From assembly GCF_002464935.1 (NCBI RefSeq), contig NZ_NBYY01000036.1, positions 1 to 64,000 of the forward strand: a stretch of 64,000 nt of DNA, given 5' to 3'. The DNA is from Candidatus Enterovibrio escicola. Lineage in GTDB: Bacteria > Pseudomonadota > Gammaproteobacteria > Enterobacterales > Vibrionaceae. Positions 57,607 through 64,000 of this stretch are shown piece by piece. The position numbers and the translations under genes were made by a program. Position 1 is the first letter of the stretch, and every line of letters begins with the position of its first letter. A model generated the notes under the pieces. That model was not told the origin of the DNA, did no database searches, and was given only the letters and a program-made list of their open reading frames with translations.

Positions 57607-58622
57607 TCACAAATCCCTTCGTTAAATGCCATATGTGATAGCAGTACTAAGCTATCTGAGTAGTAATCTTTCCCTTTAGGCACGAAAGAGATCCCCTCAC
57701 CTTTAATGCGATCTCCCTTAGCCAACGAAACAAGTTGGGCGACAGCTCTTGCACCCTCTGGTGGAGGGTAAAATGCTTGCTCTCCCGATGTCACATTCGT
57801 CCATGCCACATTTTTTGTTTTAAGCCATTTAACATAATTATCATTGATTTGATGTGATTTTTTCCCCCAAACAACGTAGAGTGGAATGCGGTAGCTGGAA
57901 TAACTAAAATGTGGAGGGAAGTCACTGGCTGGTCGCCAATGACGATTAGCATACTCTATCCAATCTGGCGTGAGACCATCTCTTCCGTATAGGTTATGAT
58001 TCAAGATGGATAAACCACTTTTTGACAACAATGCCCACTGATTACTGTAGCTTGAAAAGACATCCATTGCAGGATACACCCAATAGCTCGGATTCAGAAT
58101 CGTTCTATTATTAAAGGAGAACCCCACAGTCCCTGGCAATAACACTGTTTCACCATTTAGCAACTTAACATGTGATGCTTGCAGAGCAAAAACGATGCTT
58201 CTTGCCGCTTTATCATATCCTTTGGACGGCCACTTCTCTGATGCGCGATGTAAAGCCCACGCGATTAGCAAATCACCATCACTCGCATTGTTGTGATCTG
58301 GGATATGTGGCCTTTTCGGTTGCCATTTCCACGAGAAAAGAGGATCTTCATCTCGCTGCAAGTTCAATCTTGTCCAACGCCAAAGACGTTGAAAAGTACG
58401 ACTGTCACTGTAATATTCCGCCATTAACATACCGTACCCTTGCCCTTCACTATGAGAAATACGTCGGTTAGCGTTATCGATCACCCGTCCATCTAGGCTG
58501 ATGAAGCTTTTCTTAAACAGATCCCACATCCACACATCACTATTACAGTTAGATATTGCATGGCTACTGCTATTTAGCACGATTGCAAAAACACTAAGCA
58601 TCATCATGATCGGTGTTTTCAT
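57603..58622 (-). CDS. bcsZ: Periplasmic endo-1,4-beta-glucanase, GH8 (cellulose synthase complex)
   Basis: A 339-residue secreted glycoside hydrolase family 8 enzyme. The signal peptide is MKTPIMMMLSVFAIVLNSSSHA. The acid catalyst Glu59 lies in RRISHSEGQGYGM, and NNASDGDLLIAWAL (Asp115, Asp117) is the second GH8 signature. YWVYPAMDVF and the DGLTPDW block are also typical. It trims cellulose chains during export and is needed for full synthesis in other bacteria. ATG 58622 is chosen: GGAGG lies seven bases upstream and the codon overlaps the bcsB stop as ATGA; an upstream frame extension (MVVVCYCF...) is rejected. It overlaps the next gene by four bases. Confidence 0.92.
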   Translation of the reverse strand: MKTPIMMMLSVFAIVLNSSSHAISNCNSDVWMWDLFKKSFISLDGRVIDNANRRISHSEGQGYGMLMAEYYSDSRTFQRLWRWTRLNLQRDEDPLFSWKWQPKRPHIPDHNNASDGDLLIAWALHRASEKWPSKGYDKAARSIVFALQASHVKLLNGETVLLPGTVGFSFNNRTILNPSYWVYPAMDVFSSYSNQWALLSKSGLSILNHNLYGRDGLTPDWIEYANRHWRPASDFPPHFSYSSYRIPLYVVWGKKSHQINDNYVKWLKTKNVAWTNVTSGEQAFYPPPEGARAVAQLVSLAKGDRIKGEGISFVPKGKDYYSDSLVLLSHMAFNEGICE

Positions 58623-60622
58623 TTGCGAGCCTCCAATGAACGAGAAACAATAGCAGACAACCACCAAATAATGATCAATGCAATGATTGATAATCCTGCT
58701 GGGTATCCAATAAACGCTGCTTTAATAACTTGTGATGTACTGCTTGAAAAATCCCGTTCACTGAGTACACCCGCTGGTGGGCTATGAGCTTCACTACGTA
58801 AGAATTCATTAAACTTTTCTTGATTTACCTCCGTAAATTGAATTCGATACCAACCCTTTTCATTGGTATGTATGACATTGGCAATAGTATGAATCTGATT
58901 GTCGAATGGCATATCAGTATCTATGTGTGATTCATCATTTGGTGCCACAACAAATTCAAATAACTTTTGTTTTAATGACGCCCATTGGGATCGGTTAATA
59001 GGTTCAGCAGAATGCTGCTTGTTCAGCATAATCTGCTTCATCGAAACATGAAAAGTTCGATGTTGCTTGGTATCAATAGTCACCATCAGACACGGTATCG
59101 ATTTTTGCGTAAGATGCGAGACATGACTTAGCAGGCGCCAGAGATTTGCAAGTTGTATTGAATCGTTGATATCAACCGTAATTTGCGTCTGTTTACCACA
59201 ATCATCAGCAATCGCCAAAAAATCTTGCGGTGAAACATGGTGGTCTTCAGTGGGGATAAATTTCACCCATGAACTGAGTTTTAGATTCGATCTATCGGAC
59301 ATATACACCGAAAAGCGACGTTGCTGATTAAGAATATCGACTGGGCCATAAACTTCCACCGTCACGAGGTTCACCCCAGATTTAAAATCTCGCATTGGGA
59401 TATTCAAACGATAGTGTTGCGTATCACGCCAATAACTCGAGCGTAACGGTAGACTATTCGCGTATTTTCCATTAACCCTAAGGATCATTGATCCTGCTCC
59501 AGGAGCAACGTGGGAATGGGTTAGGAGGAGATTTATTTTAGCATTGTCTTCACGGCTAAATAGGATGTTACTTGGCATGACTAAGCTCAACTCAAGTGGT
59601 TCATCCGTCAATTCTGTCTGATCAGTGAAGTCTGATAGTGGGTAGATTGAATTGCTTTTTAACGAATAATCAACGATGTCATCATCCTTAATTACCACCA
59701 TAAATTTCCTTTCTGGTAAACGACTTATATCGTTCGCAAAAATCGTTGATGCACGTTCTACTTCTCTATCATTTTTACCCGAAACAACCAACACCCATTC
59801 AACACCTTCGACAATATTTCCCATACCAATGTATGGTCCTGAGATGTTATCGAACGTCGCCTCATCAATCCAACCTGCATTCACCAATGCATCTTTGACA
59901 CCATACACAATCACGGTACCTGACAGTGGCGCTTGGTAAAGCGACAGTTGCTTGCTGTATTCTGATATATGGCGATAATCAAATACGTGCTCTTCCGAGC
60001 CACTTTTCAACGTCCAACCTTGAACCAGAGATGCAGCAATGCTGAGCGATAAATCTGTATTCTCACTGGATATGGAAATTAAATGTATTGTGTCATCATG
60101 TCGTTGACCGCTTCGGACCATTTTATCGAATGACGATAGCGTTTGGTTATCAGTATTATCGCTAGCCACATAGTTCAATTCATAAAATGATTCTTTTACG
60201 TTGATAATGGTATTCAGTTCTGTCGTATCAATAACCAATCTGGAATCATCCGACAAATGTTGGATACGAAAACTTAGCGTCGGATCTTGCTTCGAAAGAA
60301 GGCTTGGTGGTATCGTTGCTTCGATGTACTGGTAGTGACTTCGTTGTTTCATTTCAACGTTTGCCAACGAGCGAGTACCTGCTGCTATCCAAAGCACCGT
60401 TCTGTCAATGATGTTATCATTGTATATCGCCAGCAATAACCGAACACTTTCGACTTCCTGTCCCTCTAAAATTGAAATAGGCATGGAGACTGTCTGACTT
60501 TGACCACGCAACACGATGTCTTCCTTACTATCTGTTGCATATGTCAGTGGCACTTTTACCGATTTTTGAGCCTGCACAGAACAAACGATTATGAGAAAAA
60601 GTGATGCCATGAATTTAATCAT
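58619..60622 (-). CDS. bcsB: Cellulose synthase subunit BcsB, periplasmic
   Basis: A 667-residue protein with a signal peptide (MIKFMASLFLIIVCSVQA) and one C-terminal membrane anchor (AGLSIIALIIIWWLSAIVSRSLEARK), the BcsB topology. Between them are repeated carbohydrate-binding and flavodoxin-like modules: YIEATIPPSLL, LSLVMPSNILFSREDNAKINLLLTHSHVAPGAGSMILRVNGKYANSLPL, and FKSGVNLVTVEVYGP. BcsB guides the nascent glucan through the periplasm and contacts BcsA through its tail anchor. It is about 100 residues shorter than E. coli BcsB (779 aa) without an obvious break. Its start overlaps the bcsA end by eight bases, indicating translational coupling. Confidence 0.9.
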   Translation of the reverse strand: MIKFMASLFLIIVCSVQAQKSVKVPLTYATDSKEDIVLRGQSQTVSMPISILEGQEVESVRLLLAIYNDNIIDRTVLWIAAGTRSLANVEMKQRSHYQYIEATIPPSLLSKQDPTLSFRIQHLSDDSRLVIDTTELNTIINVKESFYELNYVASDNTDNQTLSSFDKMVRSGQRHDDTIHLISISSENTDLSLSIAASLVQGWTLKSGSEEHVFDYRHISEYSKQLSLYQAPLSGTVIVYGVKDALVNAGWIDEATFDNISGPYIGMGNIVEGVEWVLVVSGKNDREVERASTIFANDISRLPERKFMVVIKDDDIVDYSLKSNSIYPLSDFTDQTELTDEPLELSLVMPSNILFSREDNAKINLLLTHSHVAPGAGSMILRVNGKYANSLPLRSSYWRDTQHYRLNIPMRDFKSGVNLVTVEVYGPVDILNQQRRFSVYMSDRSNLKLSSWVKFIPTEDHHVSPQDFLAIADDCGKQTQITVDINDSIQLANLWRLLSHVSHLTQKSIPCLMVTIDTKQHRTFHVSMKQIMLNKQHSAEPINRSQWASLKQKLFEFVVAPNDESHIDTDMPFDNQIHTIANVIHTNEKGWYRIQFTEVNQEKFNEFLRSEAHSPPAGVLSERDFSSSTSQVIKAAFIGYPAGLSIIALIIIWWLSAIVSRSLEARK

Positions 60623-62837
60623 TCTGGAACTCCTTTTTGTCCTTAACAGGGATCGTTTTCAATCTGTTCCTGACTGAGGTTGTTAACACCCGTGAAAGAT
60701 TTTCACAAGCCAACGAAAAAAGATCCAACGCAGAGGAAAGAATATTTTGATTTAAGCTTTCTTCATAACGTCTACGTTTCTTCCAACGACTGCTCTGTCC
60801 GTAGGCTTTTGTATACTGAATCTGCATATCTGACGCCAGATTGCTTTCCAATAAACAGTATATTTGAGCTCCATGACGACCATTTTTCAATGCAACTACT
60901 CTCATATTAAGATGTACACGTTGATAGAGTGGTTTTTTTGTTTTGGTACTCTTTCCTTTTTCAGTGAAATACACCACATTCACAATATCGCCTTGGCGTA
61001 TACCATGCTCTCCTTCGTGAAGCGTGAGCTGTGCTCCTTTTAATGAAATGTCATTTAACGTCGCTTGGAAACTCATGTTTTCTATCTTTATCACCGCTTT
61101 TTCATTTACTAACAAACGTGGTTCACTTCGTCGTTGCTGTTTTTCAAGCATGGCACCTAAGCAAAGAATAATGAGAATGATGTTAAATGTATTAAAGATG
61201 ATGACGAGAATGAGTTGACTCTGCTCCGTGGGAAACTGAATATAACGATATATTCCCCACGCTTCTGCTAACAAAACTAAACCGAAAATAAATGCCATAA
61301 ACGGGGTTAGTTTTGAAAAACACACTTGCTTCGTTGTTTCCCCCTTGGGTGTAACAACAAAACTGGGTTTCGTAGGGTTCACTAGCACTGATAGCGTAGG
61401 CAAAAACAGATAAATAGATAGCGCTGTTTCATAAAGTTCAGAAAAGAATGCACGCCGTGTTCCACCAAACAATCGCTGTGTTATCATCACACTGGTAACT
61501 AAATGAGGCATTACAAAGATCAGGAAGTCTGTTACATTTCCGACGAATATCTGCAAATCGAGCAACAGGTATAACAACGGAGAAATCAAAAAGATCGTTC
61601 TGAAAATAGGAAAGAACCAGTACACAGTCGAGTTAAAATAGCAAAGGCGTTGTCCTAAACTAAGACCGCGTTTCAGAAGTGGATTGTTGAGTAAGAATAT
61701 TTGGATCATACCTTGAGCCCAACGAGAACGTTGCGTGACATAAGCACCAAATGTATCCGGCGATAGCCCTGCTACCATGGCAATATTAAGGTAGCCACTA
61801 TCCCATCCTTTTGAGTGGATGTTTAAGGCAGTATCTGCATCTTCCGTGATAGTTCTTGTCGAGATCCCTCCTACTTCCTCTAATGCGGTTCTGCGTAACA
61901 CCGCCGCCGAACCACAGAAGAAGCACCCGTTCCAGGAATCCATCCCAAGTAGAATTTTGTTATAGAACATTTCATTTTCAGAAGGAACTTTATCTTCAAT
62001 ACCGAGGTTCCTCTCAACTGGACCTGGGGTAACAAAGAAATGTGGCGTTTGGATGAAACCGAGATTGGGATGTCTTTGAAAGAGTCCAATAGTATTCATC
62101 AGAAAGTCACGTGTTGGAACATGATCAGCATCAAGTATAAGAATCAAATCACCAGATGTTTTTTTTAATGCATGGTTTATATTTCCTGCTTTTGCATGCT
62201 CATTTTTTTCACGTGTAATATAGCTTGCTTTTACCTCTTTGCAGAAGATTTTTAGGGTGTCCGCACGACGTTTAGCCGTGGCAGAAACATCAATATCATG
62301 GTGTTGCAATTTCTGGTATGTCCCCCCATCATCGAGAACATACACACGGAACTCACCGATATAATCCATGCGAGCAGCAGCTAAAATCGTTGGCTCTACC
62401 ACATCAATTGGTTCGTTGTACGTCGGAATATAAATATCGACTGACGGCAGGGGAGCATTAGTATCAATGGGGATTCGTTTACGTTCATATGGTTTTACCG
62501 TAACGAACATACCTAATACATAAATCATGATGCCATAGCATTCCGCCGCAAACAGAAATAGTGCGAACGGTAAGTCTAATTGACTTTCCCAAGGCAATGT
62601 TTCCTGAAACCGCCAATAAATATATCGAAATGATATGAAGGCTCCAATAATTAATATGAAGGCAGTGGCTCTCGTTGAATAATTTTTTGATAGCAAAATA
62701 ATAAAAAGGAAAGCGCTTGCAGCCAACCAAATATGTGTGTCTATCGATATGTTTAGTGTTGCCAACATAAATAGACTATAAATAGCACAAAAAACTAACA
62801 ACAATTTAATTAACCGTTTTAGCAAGTTAGGATCCAT
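60615..62837 (-). CDS. bcsA: Cellulose synthase catalytic subunit (GT2 with PilZ domain)
   Basis: 740 residues. Membrane helices occupy about 10-115. The GT2 domain shows DDG (169-171), DAD (236-238, the UDP/Mg motif), FFCGS (306-310), TED (331-333, catalytic base) and QRSRW (369-373, acceptor site). The gating-loop block FVVTPKG lies at 493-499. The C-terminal PilZ domain has RRSEPR (569-574) and DISLKG (596-601), the complete RxxxR and DxSxxG c-di-GMP signature. It therefore should polymerise UDP-glucose in a c-di-GMP-dependent way. ATG 62837 is preceded by GGAGGG with correct spacing and lies one base after the lipoprotein stop; the longer frame to 62918 is rejected. Every catalytic motif is intact. 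Confidence 0.96.
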   Translation of the reverse strand: MDPNLLKRLIKLLLVFCAIYSLFMLATLNISIDTHIWLAASAFLFIILLSKNYSTRATAFILIIGAFISFRYIYWRFQETLPWESQLDLPFALFLFAAECYGIMIYVLGMFVTVKPYERKRIPIDTNAPLPSVDIYIPTYNEPIDVVEPTILAAARMDYIGEFRVYVLDDGGTYQKLQHHDIDVSATAKRRADTLKIFCKEVKASYITREKNEHAKAGNINHALKKTSGDLILILDADHVPTRDFLMNTIGLFQRHPNLGFIQTPHFFVTPGPVERNLGIEDKVPSENEMFYNKILLGMDSWNGCFFCGSAAVLRRTALEEVGGISTRTITEDADTALNIHSKGWDSGYLNIAMVAGLSPDTFGAYVTQRSRWAQGMIQIFLLNNPLLKRGLSLGQRLCYFNSTVYWFFPIFRTIFLISPLLYLLLDLQIFVGNVTDFLIFVMPHLVTSVMITQRLFGGTRRAFFSELYETALSIYLFLPTLSVLVNPTKPSFVVTPKGETTKQVCFSKLTPFMAFIFGLVLLAEAWGIYRYIQFPTEQSQLILVIIFNTFNIILIILCLGAMLEKQQRRSEPRLLVNEKAVIKIENMSFQATLNDISLKGAQLTLHEGEHGIRQGDIVNVVYFTEKGKSTKTKKPLYQRVHLNMRVVALKNGRHGAQIYCLLESNLASDMQIQYTKAYGQSSRWKKRRRYEESLNQNILSSALDLFSLACENLSRVLTTSVRNRLKTIPVKDKKEFQND

Positions 62838-62838
62838 A

Positions 62839-63360
62839 TCAAAATCCCTCCAGCAATAGAGAGGGCTTAAATTTATTAATCCAAGAAAATTTTTGTTCCT
62901 GATCGGAAGTACAGACATTGGTAAAGATTGTAAGCCAATAATTATCTTGTCGGGAATTCTGACGAGAAATAAAACACCGCTCTCCCGTTTCCATCACCTT
63001 GATCCATTGCTGATAAGGACCTATGAAGTTATGGAAATACTGACCCTTTTGAGTTGGGACAGTGAATGAAAACATTTTTGGAGGTTGCTTAAAAGGAGAC
63101 GGACTGATAATTTGAATAACAAGATTTTCACTAGGCAGGTACGTGTTATTTTCAAGCTGAGTCCAAAACCACGTTTCTTCACCTCGTGATTGTCGGAAAC
63201 TTTTTACAGTGTCTAATCCGTCAATCAACGCAGGGAGTTGGTAGGTATCGATTTCAGTCGGGTCATAGATTTGTTGATGATGGGCTTGCTGTAATAGTTT
63301 GCAACCCGATATAACAAATAAACCACTCAACAATATTACCCTCGATAGAATCACTGTCAT
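62839..63360 (-). CDS. Predicted lipoprotein, first gene of the cellulose operon
   Basis: A 173-residue protein with a lipoprotein signal (MTVILSRVILLSGLFVISGC; lipobox VISGC, Cys20). Ser/Lys-type +2 residue is Lys, so sorting to the outer membrane is likely. The mature part is polar (ETWFWTQLENNTYLPSENLVIQIISPSP, GERCFISRQNSRQDNYWLTIFTNVCTSDQEQKFSW) with two Cys that could form a disulfide. I do not recognise a named Bcs family. It begins behind AGAGGT and ends one base before bcsA, so it is co-translated with the synthase and is probably an export or envelope-anchoring accessory. Confidence 0.7.
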   Translation of the reverse strand: MTVILSRVILLSGLFVISGCKLLQQAHHQQIYDPTEIDTYQLPALIDGLDTVKSFRQSRGEETWFWTQLENNTYLPSENLVIQIISPSPFKQPPKMFSFTVPTQKGQYFHNFIGPYQQWIKVMETGERCFISRQNSRQDNYWLTIFTNVCTSDQEQKFSWINKFKPSLLLEGF

Positions 63361-63401
63361 TGTCTACCTCTTGCATTCTGTTTTAAACGCAATGGCAATT
63401 A

Positions 63402-63417
63402 AGCAATAAGTTTGCCA
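63402..63417 (-). promoter_or_regulatory. Sigma-54-type promoter candidate for the cellulose operon
   Basis: The minus strand reads TGGCAAACTTATTGCT. The sigma-54 consensus is TGGCAC-N5-TTGC(A/T); only the sixth base differs. The essential GG (63416-63415) and GC (63404-63403) are ten bases apart, as required. Predicted transcription would start near 63391, leaving a leader of about 30 bases before the lipoprotein ATG. Enhancer binding sites were not identified; the upstream DNA to 63600 is AT-rich. Confidence 0.5.
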
Positions 63418-63639
63418 TCTATAATATGTGGCATTTTAAATAATATTTTCAATGAGTTAATGGATTTTAGTTATGTACAATTCCGTATTTCTATGAAAAA
63501 AAATCACTGCCCCACACTATTCTTAATATGACAATGAATATGATAATAAAATGGAGAATAGAAACAGAAACTATTCAAAATGATATATTTCTTTATAGAA
63601 AATAAAGATATATAGAATTATTTTCTAAACGTTGGATAA

Positions 63640-64000
63640 TTAATCGGTATATATGGCATGACAGGGGTAATACCGTGGTGGTATAAGGGTCTTCCCCATC
63701 ATGGTAAATTCTACAAAATAAAAATGAGGAGCGATGAAAAGGTAAGGATAAAGAACCGAATTGGCATTGATAAATGCCTAGATATTGTAGACGAGGAGAC
63801 CGTGTTTGGTCATTCCAGAATTGATACTGCCGTTGGCATAGTACACAAATTCTTTTCACTTATAGTGGTGGAGACGTTTATTGATATTGTAAATGCCATT
63901 TTCAATGACTTCTAGATGCTCATGTCAGACAACGATACAGAGTTTGCCGGTCATGAAGAGGTTGCTAAAATCATAAACGCTGATTTCTATTTTTGCAGAC
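63640..64000 (+). pseudogene. IS30-family transposase remnant, runs off the window
   Basis: 63658-63915 reads MTGVIPWWYKGLPHHGKFYKIKMRSDEKVRIKNRIGIDKCLDIVDEETVFGHSRIDTAVG...VETFIDIVNAIFNDF, then past a TAG MLMSDNDTEFAGHEEVAKIINADFYF, the second catalytic Asp region (DNxxEFAGHE). Similar to 53960-54605 but with different lesions. Confidence 0.75.

Noticed and set aside
57603-58667. bcsZ starting at 58667
   Set aside because: The extension overlaps the bcsB anchor in another frame, while ATG 58622 has a strong ribosome binding site and begins a signal peptide.
60615-62918. bcsA starting at 62918
   Set aside because: The 27 extra residues are the out-of-frame end of the lipoprotein gene; GGAGGG and ATG at 62837 define the start.
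1-64000. CRISPR arrays, tRNA or rRNA genes
   Set aside because: No regularly spaced repeats, cloverleaf or rRNA signature was noticed on either strand by eye; the many repeats trace to IS elements.

Overview
The window comes from an AT-rich gammaproteobacterium, most likely a member of the Vibrionaceae (Photobacterium/Enterovibrio-like by protein resemblance) whose genome is being overrun by insertion sequences. Twenty-two apparently intact genes sit as islands in a sea of broken IS copies from at least ten families (IS982, IS5, IS256, IS30, IS66, IS6, ISL3, IS91, IS21, IS200/IS605), plus a 3.8-kb Tn3-family transposon and small MITE-like repeats. Such IS expansion with many pseudogenes is typical of recently host-restricted symbionts; the luminous Enterovibrio symbionts of deep-sea anglerfish are one candidate. 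This is inference from the sequence, not from a database match. Several of the genes (DUF368, pntAB, yciH, the gcv genes) lie on chromosome II in Vibrio cholerae, so a secondary chromosome is possible.

Layout: 1-190 is the 3' end of a TnpB gene with its right-end hairpin. 0.5-9 kb holds a NadD-like adenylyltransferase and a NYN-domain protein between IS982, IS5, IS256 and IS30 remnants. 8.9-9.9 kb is a DUF368 (PopT-type) membrane protein. 10-15 kb is almost wholly IS debris. 15.1-16.4 kb is mntH with a palindromic operator-like site. 17-18.6 kb is a second IS66 copy with a clean target duplication. 20.2-23.2 kb is pntAB. 24.3-25.9 kb has a small conserved-looking ORF and an RbgA/YlqF-like GTPase. 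26-28.8 kb is an IS982 copy split by an ISL3-like element carrying a broken passenger gene. 29-30.7 kb is a DUF342 protein, 32-33 kb folX-folM, 34.4 kb yciH and 36.2-37.5 kb cca. 41.3-46.9 kb carries the glycine cleavage genes gcvH-gcvP and, beyond an IS-filled gap, gcvT. 47.8-48.9 kb is a PlsC-like acyltransferase. 50.1-53.9 kb is the Tn3-family transposon. 56.1-63.4 kb is a compact minus-strand cellulose operon.

How the genes work together: the cellulose operon runs lipoprotein - bcsA - bcsB - bcsZ - TPR protein, with every junction overlapping or within one base, behind a good sigma-54-type (-24/-12) promoter candidate. It lacks the BcsC barrel and the BcsQ/E/F/G set and resembles the bcsA-bcsB-bcsZ-bcsK (type III) arrangement. 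PntAB balances NADPH, FolX and FolM make tetrahydromonapterin, and GcvH, GcvP and GcvT supply one-carbon units.

The most unusual overall signal is that IS lineages already dead in their transposase seem to have kept multiplying. Four IS982 copies share the same early stop and the same frameshift; two IS66 copies share lesions although one has a perfect 8-bp target duplication; two IS256 copies share stop codons. Palindromes and MITEs built only from IS termini accompany them. The Tn3 transposase keeps its frame over 973 codons but has seven internal stops, each at a position where the family appears to have Gln or Trp.
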